From CAZMZF01 sp964570765 (lineage in GTDB: Bacteria > Zixibacteria > MSB-5A5 > RBG-16-43-9), in contig CAZMZF010000003.1 in the NCBI GenBank assembly GCA_964570765.1, positions 62,001 through 126,000 of the forward strand: 64,000 nt of DNA, given 5' to 3'. Position numbers and translations under genes: made by a program. The notes under the pieces are model-generated. The model did no database searches. It had not been told where the DNA came from and saw only the letters and a list, made by a program, of their open reading frames with translations. Below are positions 9,144 to 17,618 of this stretch, piece after piece. Every line of letters starts with the position of its first letter. Within the stretch, counting starts at the first letter, position 1.

Positions 9144-9821
9144 TTATTTTCCTCTATAATTATTCCCGGACTTAAAGTAGTTATCTGCTTTCTCGGTTAG
9201 CAGGTTAAGATTTGCCTGCAGTTCTAAATTTTTCAAATCAATTTCTTCAGGTGTAAGATCAACCGATACATAAATAGGTTTACCTATGATTATGACTGCT
9301 TTAGAAAATGGTTTGGGGATGATGAAACTATCCCAGCTTTTCAGGGTCCAAACTTTTTCTGCGGAATTGGTGATCGGGAGGATGGGGATTTCGCTTCTTT
9401 GGGCTATATAGGCTGTCCCGGGTTGAACTTGGAAAGGAGGTCCTTTAGGTCCATCCGGAGTGATGGCAAGATCATACCCATTTTTAGCTTTATTAGCCAT
9501 CTGTAAAATAGCTTTAAATCCTCCATGCGAACTTGAGCCTCTGACTGTTCCGAATCCCAACCTTTCAATTATGCGGGCGATTATCTCCCCATCTCTATGC
9601 TGGCTTATCAGCACCTGGACTTTCTTACGTCTATGAGAATAGGAGAGGATTAACATCCTTCCATGCCAGAAAGCATAAAGTACTTTCCCTTTTCTCTCTC
9701 GTATTGGCTTAAGATTTTCTTCTCCGATCCATTTTATCTTTAAACTTTTCCCCAAAAGCAGGATGAAAAGAGGCCCTAAAATCGAGACAAAAGATAAAAA
9801 CATTTTTTCTTTTAAGCTCAT
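9144..9821 (-). CDS. Lysophospholipid acyltransferase-type protein (DUF374 / LPLAT)
   Basis: A 225-residue protein of the DUF374 group of the LPLAT superfamily. Visible are an N-terminal hydrophobic segment, FWHGRML (HxxxxD-like region), SQHRDGEII and the TPDGPKGP motif that defines DUF374. Its place between lpxB and waaA suggests a lipid A acyltransferase acting in place of LpxL/LpxM; this is inference from context. An ATG at 9863 in the same frame would add 14 residues inside lpxB, but the family alignment starts near MSLKEK, 8 bases after the lpxB stop, so 9821 is preferred. Confidence 0.85.
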   Translation of the reverse strand: MSLKEKMFLSFVSILGPLFILLLGKSLKIKWIGEENLKPIRERKGKVLYAFWHGRMLILSYSHRRKKVQVLISQHRDGEIIARIIERLGFGTVRGSSSHGGFKAILQMANKAKNGYDLAITPDGPKGPPFQVQPGTAYIAQRSEIPILPITNSAEKVWTLKSWDSFIIPKPFSKAVIIIGKPIYVSVDLTPEEIDLKNLELQANLNLLTEKADNYFKSGNNYRGK

Positions 9822-9829
9822 AAAATAAT

Positions 9830-10963
9830 TTAAGAAAGCATCTGATTTACAATCCGGGCACATCTTCGGTAGGCGCCTTTTTCTCCCAATCTTGTTTTAA
9901 CCTCGTTCAACTCTATCTTTATCTTTTTATATTCATCTTTATCTTTCAAAATCTTCTCCATCTCCTGAGCAATTTTTTCTGGTTTAGCCTGGGACTGAAT
10001 AAACTCCGGAACTATCTTTTTACCTGCTACGATATTGACCATACCGATATGATATATTTTCACTAAAGCTTTAGCTAAATGATAGGTAAGGAAACTGGTC
10101 TTATATAATACAATCAACGGGGTGCAGGAGATAGCAGATTCTAAAGTAGCGGTGCCCGAGGTGGCTAATAAAAGATCAGAATGATTCATCAGGTCGTAAG
10201 TTAAGTTCTCTAAAATTGGCACCCTATAGTTTTTCTTTTTCAAAAAGTCTTCGACTCTTTGTTTGTCAATAGTAGAAGCCAGACCAATTGCCACTTGTAA
10301 ATTTTCTAATCGTTTTTTCAATATGAGACAGGAGCGTATCATCGCAGGAAGTATCTTTTCTATTTCCTGCCACCTTGAGCCAGGGAGAAGTCCAATTAGG
10401 ATTTCGTTTTCTTTAATTTGTAATTTATTTCTGAAATCTTCTTTGGAAAGTGTAGATTTAACTAAATCCAAAAGTGGATGGCCAATAAAATTAACTTCTA
10501 CTCCTGCCTCTTTATAAAGTTTTTCCTCAAAAGGGAAGAAGACTACCATCCGGTCAACTAACTTTTTTATAGTATTAACCCTTTTCTTGCCCCAGGCCCA
10601 GACCTGGGGGCTGATATAATATAGAATAGGGATTTTTCTTTTTTTAACCTCTTTTGCAAACCTCAAATTAAAACCGGGATAGTCTATCAGGATAACCAGA
10701 TCGGGTTTATTCTGGTCTAAAAAATAAATGAGTTTCATTTTTAATTCTTTGATAAGTCCGAGATTTTTTATGACCTCATAAAAACCCATAAAGGCAAGTT
10801 TTTCTATGCTGAATAGAAGATTTATTCCTTCTTCTTTCAGCTTAGCTCCGCCGACTCCATAATATTCTATATTCGGATTTATCTTTTTAAGTTCCCGGAT
10901 AAGTCCTGCCCCGTGCAGATCACCTGAGGCTTCTCCAGCTACGATCAAGACATTTTTTTTCAT
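9830..10963 (-). CDS. lpxB: Lipid-A-disaccharide synthase
   Basis: GT19 glycosyltransferase that joins 2,3-diacylglucosamine-1-phosphate to its UDP-activated form, giving the lipid A disaccharide. The 377 residues have the GEASGDLHG signature (10-18), YYGVGGAKL, the YYISPQVWAW block and the LPGSRWQEI and ATSGTATLE donor-site motifs. The UDP-diacylglucosamine hydrolase (LpxH/LpxI) that should supply one substrate is not in the window. The ATG overlaps the stop of the oxidoreductase upstream by four bases. Confidence 0.97.
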   Translation of the reverse strand: MKKNVLIVAGEASGDLHGAGLIRELKKINPNIEYYGVGGAKLKEEGINLLFSIEKLAFMGFYEVIKNLGLIKELKMKLIYFLDQNKPDLVILIDYPGFNLRFAKEVKKRKIPILYYISPQVWAWGKKRVNTIKKLVDRMVVFFPFEEKLYKEAGVEVNFIGHPLLDLVKSTLSKEDFRNKLQIKENEILIGLLPGSRWQEIEKILPAMIRSCLILKKRLENLQVAIGLASTIDKQRVEDFLKKKNYRVPILENLTYDLMNHSDLLLATSGTATLESAISCTPLIVLYKTSFLTYHLAKALVKIYHIGMVNIVAGKKIVPEFIQSQAKPEKIAQEMEKILKDKDEYKKIKIELNEVKTRLGEKGAYRRCARIVNQMLS

Positions 10964-11958
10964 CTGAATTTTTGAAGATGGAGAGCTGATTTCTCCTTTA
11001 TCTCTAAGGCTAACTCTAAAGCTTGCTTAGCCTGTTCCCCGGTAACTAAAGGAGTAGTTCTTGTTGCTACAGCCTGAAGAAAAGAAGAAAGTTCTGAAGT
11101 AAGCATATCCTCACTTTTGATCTCAGGCTTTTCGTAGATGATGGTTTTGCCAGTTTTCTCTATGGGTATTTGTCCAACTACTGTTTTTCCCAGAGGTGAT
11201 TCCTTATTCTCGGCATTAACTAATCTATAAACCTCAGCTTTTTTTTCTAAAAGGTCTAAGGAGATATAGGCATTCTTCTGGAATATTCTCAATTTACGCA
11301 TAGGACGAGCTGTGATCCGACTGGCGGTTATATTTGCTACACATCCTTTTTCAAAAGTTATCCGTGCATTAGCAATATCCTCAGTTTCAGTTATTACTGA
11401 GACCCCTGCAGCTTCCACAGATTTTATTTTATCTTTTACCAGATAAAGGATTAAATCTAAATCATGAATCATTAAATCTAAGATAACTGCTACATCAGTT
11501 CCTCTTTCAACAAAGGAGGACAAGCGATGAGATTCTATGAATTTTGGTTCCAGTTTGATATTCTCGATAGCCCTGAAAGCCGGGTTAAACCTCTCGATAT
11601 GGCCTACCTGAAGAGTTAGATTTTTCTTTCTGGCTATTTGAATTAACTTTTCTGCCTGTTCAACTGTTTCGGTGATCGGTTTTTCGATTAATATATGGAT
11701 CCCTTGATTTAAAACTTTCTTGGCAACTTCATAATGAGAAGAAGTGGGAACTACCAAACTAACTGCCTCTACTTGTTGAAGAAACCGGTTTAATTCCTCA
11801 AAATGAGATGTATTATATTTTTCTGCTTTGACTTTTGCTTTTTCGATGTCTGAGTCGTATATCCCGATAAGCTCAGCCTGGGGAAGCCCTGAGTAGATCC
11901 TGGCATGATGCTCTCCCAAATGTCCTACTCCGATTACTCCGACTTTTATTCTTTGCAT
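10960..11958 (-). CDS. Gfo/Idh/MocA-family oxidoreductase in the lipid A operon (possible GnnA-type)
   Basis: NAD(P)-dependent sugar dehydrogenase fold: Rossmann GVGHLG (10-15), the EKPITE motif carrying the conserved lysine (about 95), and the C-terminal Gfo/Idh domain with HDLDLILYLV. Start ATG 11958 has a GAGGAAAC Shine-Dalgarno; a longer frame to 11991 lacks one and runs toward a repeat. Related genes sit next to lpxA and lpxB in several phyla. In some bacteria the family member GnnA oxidises UDP-GlcNAc at C3 for GnnB to aminate, giving amide-linked lipid A, but no gnnB is present here. Role inferred from context only. Confidence 0.85.
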   Translation of the reverse strand: MQRIKVGVIGVGHLGEHHARIYSGLPQAELIGIYDSDIEKAKVKAEKYNTSHFEELNRFLQQVEAVSLVVPTSSHYEVAKKVLNQGIHILIEKPITETVEQAEKLIQIARKKNLTLQVGHIERFNPAFRAIENIKLEPKFIESHRLSSFVERGTDVAVILDLMIHDLDLILYLVKDKIKSVEAAGVSVITETEDIANARITFEKGCVANITASRITARPMRKLRIFQKNAYISLDLLEKKAEVYRLVNAENKESPLGKTVVGQIPIEKTGKTIIYEKPEIKSEDMLTSELSSFLQAVATRTTPLVTGEQAKQALELALEIKEKSALHLQKFR

Positions 11959-11991
11959 GTGTTTCCTCAATAAAGAAAGCCGCCATTTCAC

Positions 11992-12091
11992 CTGTCATTG
12001 CGAACCCCCGTAGGGGTGAAGCAATCCGTCCACTTCTCGTGTAACAGATTGCTTCGTCTCCCGCTTTTGGCAGAATTTCTCGCAATGACAG
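11992..12091. mobile_element. MITE-like element with terminal inverted repeats (CTGTCATTGCGA)
   Basis: A 100-base element bounded by perfect 12-bp inverted ends CTGTCATTGCGA (11992-12003) and its complement (12080-12091). Inside is a second inverted pair, GAAGCAATC (12018-12026) and GATTGCTTC (12047-12055). It has no gene. Elements of this TGTCATTGCGA type are, from memory, widespread in unrelated bacterial genomes. It lies 33 bases upstream of the oxidoreductase start, inside the lipid A operon. Confidence 0.75.
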
Positions 12092-12376
12092 ATTATGATA
12101 CCATCGCGAGCTGGTTATTATATAATAAATCTATAAAGATTAGTCAATCTGCTTTCAGATAATCTTTAGTTAAGCAGTTCTGCAGTTCAGCTCGGTTCAC
12201 TGCTCTATCTTCGACCCTGAAGCTCAGGCCTGAAGGGAGCTCGTCGAAGGGCGAACATGCTAAACCTACAACGTAACGACCCATCTTGAGGGCAAGATGG
12301 GTCTACTCAATAGGTAGAACAGACATTTTGTCTGTTCGTATAGATAGGCAGACAGGAATATCTGAACCACCTTCAA
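12092..12376. repeat. Gene-free gap between lpxA and the oxidoreductase with three palindromes
   Basis: No gene is seen. It holds a CTTCGACCCTGA...GTCGAAGGG element (12209-12250), a GACCCATCTTG hairpin with a 4-base loop (12278-12303) and a GAACAGACA hairpin (12317-12337). All belong to repeat families seen elsewhere in the window. Confidence 0.6.
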
Positions 12377-13147
12377 TTATTTTATTATTCCTCTTTCGCT
12401 TTTCTTGATAAATTCCAGGAGGTGTTTTATTTCAGGGATTAGCTCGATCTCTGATTTTATTTTCTCGACTGCTTGGGTGGTGTTGTATTTAGATTGAAAA
12501 AGGATTCTGCAAGCTTTTTTTAAAGTGATTAAAGTGTTTTCTGAGAAGTTTCTTCTTTTAAGCCCAATGACATTCAAGCCCATATAACGCAAAGGATAAC
12601 CCCCTGCCAGAATATAAGGGGGAACGTCTTTGGGGACTCTGAATCCTCCACCGATGATGGAGTGGGCTCCAATTTTGGTGAACTGATGAACTGGCACAAC
12701 ACCACCAATGATGGCGTAATCTTCTATTGTTACATGTCCGGCTAAGTTAACCGAGTTAGCTAAGATGACATTATTCCCCACTATACAGTCATGAGCTATA
12801 TGGGCATAGATCATAATAAAGCAATTGGAGCCAACCGTGACTTTGCCCCGATGTTTAGTTCCGCGATTTATGGTAGCATATTCCCGAATAACCGTGTTCT
12901 CGTCAATCTCTAAAAAAGTCTTTTCTCCTCCGAATTTTAAATCCTGAGGAGGGGTTCCTAAAACTGCACCATGATGGATTTTGCAATTTTTACCTATAAT
13001 CGTTCCGGTATCGATCAAAACATTAGAGCCTATCTGAACATTATCTCCAATCTGAACTCCTTCATTAATAATGGTATATGGACCTATGGAAATATCCTTA
13101 CCTAATTCTACTTTAGGGTCAACTATAGCTGTAGGATGAATATTCAT
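12377..13147 (-). CDS. lpxA: Acyl-ACP--UDP-N-acetylglucosamine O-acyltransferase
   Basis: First enzyme of lipid A synthesis, transferring 3-hydroxyacyl chains from ACP to UDP-GlcNAc. The 256 residues show hexapeptide repeats of a left-handed beta helix from residue 4 to about 190 (for example IGDNVQIGSNVLIDTG), the catalytic histidine in YAHIAHDCIVG and the C-terminal helical domain. Length is typical of LpxA trimers. It lies 36 bases after lpxC/fabZ; a repeat-filled 0.4 kb gap separates it from the next gene of the operon. Confidence 0.97.
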   Translation of the reverse strand: MNIHPTAIVDPKVELGKDISIGPYTIINEGVQIGDNVQIGSNVLIDTGTIIGKNCKIHHGAVLGTPPQDLKFGGEKTFLEIDENTVIREYATINRGTKHRGKVTVGSNCFIMIYAHIAHDCIVGNNVILANSVNLAGHVTIEDYAIIGGVVPVHQFTKIGAHSIIGGGFRVPKDVPPYILAGGYPLRYMGLNVIGLKRRNFSENTLITLKKACRILFQSKYNTTQAVEKIKSEIELIPEIKHLLEFIKKSERGIIK

Positions 13148-13183
13148 ATGGCTTGAAATAGTTTGCAGAGATTATATTAAATT

Positions 13184-14584
13184 CTATTTATCCATTATGG
13201 TTGCCAGAAGGATTGCTTCTGCAGCCAGCTCATCACCCAAGAAGGCTTTCCCCTGCATCTTACAGGCTCCTCCTTTTCGATATTGAATCATATCCAGCTC
13301 AAAGCGAAGCTGGTCTCCCGGCAGAACCGGTTTTCTGAATCTCACCTCGTCCATCCCCATAAAATAAACTACCTTACTCTCCGGATTTTCCACGGTATTC
13401 AATAAGAGAATCCCTCCAGCTTGAGCCATAGCCTCAATTATCAAAACTCCGGGCATAATGGGATGACCGGGGAAATGACCTACAAAGAACGGTTCATTTA
13501 AAGTAACGTTTTTTATTGCCACCACCCTTTCTTTGGGTATTAAATCTATGACTCTATCGACTAAGAGAAAAGGATAACGATGAGGCATTATTTTCTGGAT
13601 AGCTGTAGCATCTAAAAGATAATCACCCTTTTTCCTTTTCTCCTGATATTTAGTGGTTATAAGTTTTTTCTCATAGAGCTGGCGAAGTTTTTTAACCAGA
13701 GCCACATTAGCCGCATGGCCTGAGCGGGCGGCTAATATATGAGCTTTCAGAGGGACACCTATCAGGGAAAGATCACCTAAGAGGTCTAAGGCTTTATGCC
13801 GGGCCGGTTCGTTATAAAATCTAAGGGGCACATCATTTAAGATTCCAGTTTTACCTACAAAGACTTCCTCTTTTAAGTTAAAAAGTTCTTTAAGCCTTTC
13901 GAGTTCGTTTTGTCCCATATTATTATCACAGATCACTATGGCACTATCCAGTCCTCCACCTTTAATTAAATCCTTTTCTTTGAGCATCTCCAGCTCATGT
14001 AAAAAACAAAAGGTTCTGGCTGGGGCAAATTCCTTGATGAATTCTTCTTTTAGAGAGAGCATAGAAGTATATTGGGTACCTAAAGCTGGATTTCGGTAGT
14101 CGATCATAAAAGTGATCCGTAAATCATCAGAAGGGAAAGCAGCTATGTCAACTCCTCTTTCTTTCTCAGAGTAGATCAAAGGGGTTTCAACCTGAATGAA
14201 GTTTTTCAGCACATCTTGTTCCTCAATTTCTGCCTTGAGTAGGGCATTGACAAAAGGTAGAGAACTACCATCTCCTACCGGAGGCTCATTATTATCTAAC
14301 TCGATAATCAGATTATCTATCTCCAAGCCAACTACTGCCGCTAAAATATGTTCTACCGTATATACTTTTACATTTCCCTTGCCTAAAGTAGTACCACGGG
14401 TTATATCAACCACATGCTCTATATCAACCGGTATTTCTGGAGAATCTGTTAAGTCCTTGCGAATAAAGCTGATCCAGTGATTTACTGGTGCAGGCTTGAA
14501 GGTTACGGTAGTTTTGTTCCCGGTGTGTAGTCCAACTCCGGTATAAGTAACTGGTTCTTTAATGGTTTTCTGATATTTTTCCAT
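13184..14584 (-). CDS. lpxC/fabZ: Bifunctional UDP-3-O-acyl-GlcNAc deacetylase / (3R)-hydroxyacyl-ACP dehydratase (LpxC-FabZ fusion)
   Basis: A 466-residue fusion. Residues 1-310 are LpxC, the zinc deacetylase committing step of lipid A: His79 in TVEHILAAV, His263 and Asp267 in RHKALDLLGD as metal ligands, and His290 in RSGH. Residues 325-466 are FabZ, the dehydratase of fatty acid elongation: His335 in PHRYPFLLVD and Glu384 after HFPGHPIMPG. Such fusions are known in Bacteroidetes and relatives and link hydroxyacyl-ACP use by the two pathways. The ATG at 14584 is preferred over a TTG two codons upstream. A good promoter lies 29 bases ahead. Confidence 0.95.
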   Translation of the reverse strand: MEKYQKTIKEPVTYTGVGLHTGNKTTVTFKPAPVNHWISFIRKDLTDSPEIPVDIEHVVDITRGTTLGKGNVKVYTVEHILAAVVGLEIDNLIIELDNNEPPVGDGSSLPFVNALLKAEIEEQDVLKNFIQVETPLIYSEKERGVDIAAFPSDDLRITFMIDYRNPALGTQYTSMLSLKEEFIKEFAPARTFCFLHELEMLKEKDLIKGGGLDSAIVICDNNMGQNELERLKELFNLKEEVFVGKTGILNDVPLRFYNEPARHKALDLLGDLSLIGVPLKAHILAARSGHAANVALVKKLRQLYEKKLITTKYQEKRKKGDYLLDATAIQKIMPHRYPFLLVDRVIDLIPKERVVAIKNVTLNEPFFVGHFPGHPIMPGVLIIEAMAQAGGILLLNTVENPESKVVYFMGMDEVRFRKPVLPGDQLRFELDMIQYRKGGACKMQGKAFLGDELAAEAILLATIMDK

Positions 14585-14612
14585 AAGCAATTCGTTTTTA
14601 AAATTTTGATTA

Positions 14613-14640
14613 ATATTAAAGTATTTATTAAGGTTGTCAA
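14613..14640 (-). promoter_or_regulatory. Sigma-70-type promoter of the lipid A operon
   Basis: On the minus strand TTGACA (14640-14635), a 16-base spacer and TAATAT (14618-14613) precede lpxC/fabZ. The start of transcription would be near 14606, giving a leader of about 22 bases. Confidence 0.65.
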
Positions 14641-14952
14641 GGGGAAAATGGGTAAAAAAAGAAGATTCACGAAGTTTTGATTTGACAGATGGTTTTAGAT
14701 GGAATGGAGTTTCATTAAGACGCAGATTGCTATGCCCCTGAATTTAATTCAATAATTATGTGGCTGTCGGATCCCCTGACCCGACGATATAATATTCTTA
14801 TATTCTTACCAGCCAGGTCCGGGGACCTGGCTGTCACAGAAAAAATGGGTATAATTTTATGTAGAGACACATCGCTATGCATCTCTATGTATCTGACCTT
14901 ACCCTGATCCTCTCCCCTAAAAGGGAATAATAGTGTGGAATCAAGCTAAGTT
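14641..14952. repeat. Intergenic region with a double-hairpin repeat and a GTAGAGAC-type palindrome
   Basis: No gene is seen. Positions 14761-14837 hold two consecutive hairpins (GTCGG...CCGAC, then AGCCAGGTCC...GGACCTGGCT) flanked by TGGCTGTC and GCTGTCACA; the same pair recurs at 17777-17845. Positions 14868-14895 are a degraded copy of the GTAGAGACGCAT palindrome found at 3538. Confidence 0.6.
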
Positions 14953-15010
14953 AATAAAAACAAACGCCCGATCCTGCGGATCCAATTTTAGGAAACGAAG
15001 GTCGGGCGTC
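14953..15010 (-). terminator. Intrinsic terminator of elbB-fumA-fumB
   Basis: On the minus strand an ACGCCCGACC...GATCGGGCGT stem is followed by TTGTTTTTATT. It starts about 20 bases after the fumB stop. Its loop contains GATCCTGCGGATCC-type sequence related to the repeat core at 38173. Confidence 0.7.
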
Positions 15011-15031
15011 ACGAATTACCCTATTTTTTCC

Positions 15032-15586
15032 TTAAGCTCGCTGGTATTTTTTCACCCCTTCAACATAAAGATTCCCACCATGACAATCCTGAACTACAAT
15101 CGCTGGGAAATCTTTAATTTTGAACCGGCGAATTGCTTCAGCTCCTAACTCCTCCCAGGCAACCAGTTCATTAGCGGTAATTGACTTGGCAATTAAGGCC
15201 GCCGCACCACCTACTGCGGCGAAATAGACCCCCTTGTACTTTTTCAAAGCCTCTGCTACTGCAGGTCCCATCTCCCCTTTACCGATCATCCCTTTTGAGC
15301 CAGCCTGAAGAATTCTGGGAGCGTATTTATTCATCCTGCCTGAGGTAGTTGGTCCAGCAGAACCCACCACTTTCCCTGGGCGAGCAGGAGATGGACCAAC
15401 ATAGTAAATCAGCTGTCCTTTCAGATCAAAGGGCAATTTCTCCCCTCTATCTAACATCTCTGTCATCCTTTTATGGGCCGCATCTCTGGCAGTATATAGC
15501 TCACCGGTGATCAATACATTATCGCCTGCTTTTAAATTCTCAACTACCTGATCAGTCAAAGGGGTAGTTATTTTTTTAGCTGGCAT
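15032..15586 (-). CDS. Class I fumarate hydratase, beta subunit
   Basis: The C-terminal half of iron-sulfur (class I) fumarase as a separate 184-residue subunit, interconverting fumarate and malate together with the alpha subunit. Visible are GPTTSGRMNKY, GSKGMIGKGEM and VYFAAVGGAAALIA, and the EELGAEAIRRFKIKDFP region of FumA/TtdB-type C-terminal domains. It follows the alpha gene by 38 bases and is followed by a terminator. L-tartrate dehydratase has the same architecture, so the substrate is likely but not certain. Confidence 0.9.
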   Translation of the reverse strand: MPAKKITTPLTDQVVENLKAGDNVLITGELYTARDAAHKRMTEMLDRGEKLPFDLKGQLIYYVGPSPARPGKVVGSAGPTTSGRMNKYAPRILQAGSKGMIGKGEMGPAVAEALKKYKGVYFAAVGGAAALIAKSITANELVAWEELGAEAIRRFKIKDFPAIVVQDCHGGNLYVEGVKKYQRA

Positions 15587-15624
15587 TTTAACCTCCGATT
15601 TTTTTAAATTAATCTCTTTTATAT

Positions 15625-16467
15625 TTAGATAATAGCCTCTTTATGTCTGTCAGCATGGCACTGGATATTAACTGCAGCCGGGAAAGAAGCTATGTGACAG
15701 GGAAAAGTCTCTACATGAACAGCTAAAGCAGTTACCCTTCCCCCGAACCCCTGTGGACCAATACCTAACTTATTTACCTTCTCCAATAGCTCCTTTTCTA
15801 AATTGGCATAAAATGGATTTGGATTTTGAGAGCCAACCGGCCTTAGAAGGGCTCTTTTAGCCATCTCAGCACACTTTTCGAAGGTTCCACCGATACCCAC
15901 TCCGACAATTATGGGAGGGCAAGGATTGGAGCCAGACCTTCTGACCATATCGATAACAAACTCTTTCACACCCTCTACCCCATCAGATGGCTTCATCATC
16001 TTAACCTCGGACATATTCTCACTTCCACCACCCTTGGGAGCTACGATTATCTTCAATTTATCTCCCTTAACCACATTCATATGAATGATTGCAGGAGTAT
16101 TATCCCCGGTATTTTTCCTCTCGATCGGATCCCCCAAGATCGATTTTCGCAGGTACCCTTCCTTATATCCCTGCCTGATTCCTTCATTGATTGCCTCAAA
16201 CAGATTACCATCCTTAACAAAGACCTGGTCTCCCATATCTACAAAGACTACTGCAAAACCGGTGTCTTGACATAAAGGGAATTCTCCTTCCTTAGCTATA
16301 TTGATATTTTCCAGAATCTGGCCAAGGGTCTCCTTTGAGGTTAGCGACTCTTCCTTCTGATATCCCTCCTTCAGAGCCTTTTCAACATCCTCGCCTAAGT
16401 GGTAATTAGCCTCAATACATAAATCCTTCACGGTGCCGATAATATCTTTAACCGATATTTCTCGCAT
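15625..16467 (-). CDS. Class I fumarate hydratase, alpha subunit
   Basis: The 280-residue iron-sulfur subunit. Three cysteines expected to bind the [4Fe-4S] cluster are visible: PLCQDTGFAV (about 82), GSNPCPPI (about 185) and VNIQCHADRH (near the C-terminus). The GGGSENMSEVKMMKPSDG block is typical of class I fumarases. Oxygen-sensitive class I enzymes are common in anaerobes. GAGGTATCT lies just ahead of the ATG, and elbB ends 16 bases upstream, so elbB-fumA-fumB reads as one operon. Confidence 0.92.
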   Translation of the reverse strand: MREISVKDIIGTVKDLCIEANYHLGEDVEKALKEGYQKEESLTSKETLGQILENINIAKEGEFPLCQDTGFAVVFVDMGDQVFVKDGNLFEAINEGIRQGYKEGYLRKSILGDPIERKNTGDNTPAIIHMNVVKGDKLKIIVAPKGGGSENMSEVKMMKPSDGVEGVKEFVIDMVRRSGSNPCPPIIVGVGIGGTFEKCAEMAKRALLRPVGSQNPNPFYANLEKELLEKVNKLGIGPQGFGGRVTALAVHVETFPCHIASFPAAVNIQCHADRHKEAII

Positions 16468-16483
16468 AGATACCTCCTTTTCT

Positions 16484-17158
16484 CTATTGCGTTTTATTGG
16501 TTAACTCTAAAATACCATTAATCAAGTTCTTTAAACCCATTCCCAGTTCGCTCAGATTAGTTTTCATCTGAGAGCCAGAAGTAGTGACTATCCGGTTCTC
16601 AGAATCTATCACTGCTTCTTGAGCTCTGGTTATAATATGATTGACACCCATTTTCTCAAGCTGGCTGGATAATTCTGAATCATTCCCCAGGGTTAAGGTT
16701 AAGGGTGTAGTAGCAATATCCCTCAGACAGGAAGCTATTACCAGGCTAGCCACTCCACAACCGGCAATCGGTTTTTTCCGCCTGTAAATTTCACGGATTA
16801 ATCTTTTCAACTCCGGCTCAACCTTTAAGAACAGATTCTTCTCATCCGCTTGGGTGAAGTTTTTCAATAGACCTTGTCCTCCTGGAAGTATCAAGGCTGA
16901 CAGGGTCTCAGAGCTGATCTCTTTTAGCTCTTTTAACCTATCGCGGGTGATCAAAGCCATCTCGTAGAAAAAATTTGAAGGAACGGTTTGTGGATTTTTT
17001 TCACTATTATTAGAACTGTCCAGATTATAAGGCTGAGAAGAGAATGATATGGTCTTTATTTTCCTCTCCTCTAAAAAATAATTAAGTAATACCGCTTCCC
17101 AGATATCGGTACCATTTTTATAGCCACATCCGCTTAAAAAGATGCCAAAAGGTTTCAT
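16484..17158 (-). CDS. elbB: ElbB-like DJ-1/PfpI-superfamily protein
   Basis: A 224-residue protein matching the ElbB group: ILxSGCGxxxG-like start (FLSGCGYKNGTDIWEAV), LILPGGQG (about 89-96) and the nucleophile-elbow cysteine in IAGCGVAS (Cys134). DJ-1/PfpI relatives include glyoxalase III and amidase-like enzymes; E. coli ElbB has glyoxalase activity in vitro and was earlier linked to isoprenoid synthesis. Here it is the first gene before fumA and fumB, an unusual pairing that might reflect protection against reactive carbonyls; that is speculation. Confidence 0.75.
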   Translation of the reverse strand: MKPFGIFLSGCGYKNGTDIWEAVLLNYFLEERKIKTISFSSQPYNLDSSNNSEKNPQTVPSNFFYEMALITRDRLKELKEISSETLSALILPGGQGLLKNFTQADEKNLFLKVEPELKRLIREIYRRKKPIAGCGVASLVIASCLRDIATTPLTLTLGNDSELSSQLEKMGVNHIITRAQEAVIDSENRIVTTSGSQMKTNLSELGMGLKNLINGILELTNKTQ

Positions 17159-17225
17159 CTTGAGAAAAATTTAAAATTTTAAAGATCAGTGACCCTTTTT
17201 GGGCAAATCCCCAGATTTTCTTCCT

Positions 17226-17296
17226 CGTAGTGCGACCCTTTCAGAATCGCCATAGCGAGGCTAAAAGTCTCAAGACCTTGACGGCCTCGCACTACG
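17226..17296. repeat. Palindromic repeat with CGTAGTGCGA ends downstream of rpmA
   Basis: Perfect 10-base inverted ends CGTAGTGCGA (17226-17235) and TCGCACTACG (17287-17296). The centre contains AAGTCTCAAGACCTTGACGG, which recurs with one change at 22888 within another palindromic element. Confidence 0.65.
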
Positions 17297-17366
17297 AATT
17301 TGTTCCGCAAAAGTGGATGTCCCTCTCTACAGACCTTGTGAAATTTTTATCAATTAAGAAAAAAAA

Positions 17367-17618
17367 TTAAGCATAGACGCTTACCATCTTTTTGTCTCTT
17401 CCCTGTCTTTCAAATTTAACCAGTCCAGTTATCCGGGCAAATAGAGTATTATCTTTTCCCATACCCACATTATATCCTGGATGGATTTTAGTCCCCTTCT
17501 GCCGGACTAAAATAGAGCCAGCCAAGACCTTTTCTCCAGAGAATTTTTTAACACCTAATCTCTGACCATGTGAATCCCTTCCGTTTCTGGAACTACCTAC
17601 ACCTTTCTTATGCGCCAT
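17367..17618 (-). CDS. rpmA: 50S ribosomal protein L27
   Basis: An 83-residue L27 with the conserved basic start AHKKGVGSSRNGRDS, GEKVLAGSILVRQKGTK and HPGYNVGMGKDNTLFA. L27 reaches toward the peptidyl-transferase centre with its N-terminus. The start has no staphylococcal-type cleavable extension. A strong AAAGGAGGTG Shine-Dalgarno precedes the ATG. In most bacteria rplU (L21) lies directly upstream; here the 324 bases before rpmA contain no L21 gene. Confidence 0.97.
   Translation of the reverse strand: MAHKKGVGSSRNGRDSHGQRLGVKKFSGEKVLAGSILVRQKGTKIHPGYNVGMGKDNTLFARITGLVKFERQGRDKKMVSVYA

Noticed and set aside
11873..12085. A 70-codon minus-strand frame over the start of the oxidoreductase
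   Set aside because: It runs through the MITE-like element and the real gene in another frame.
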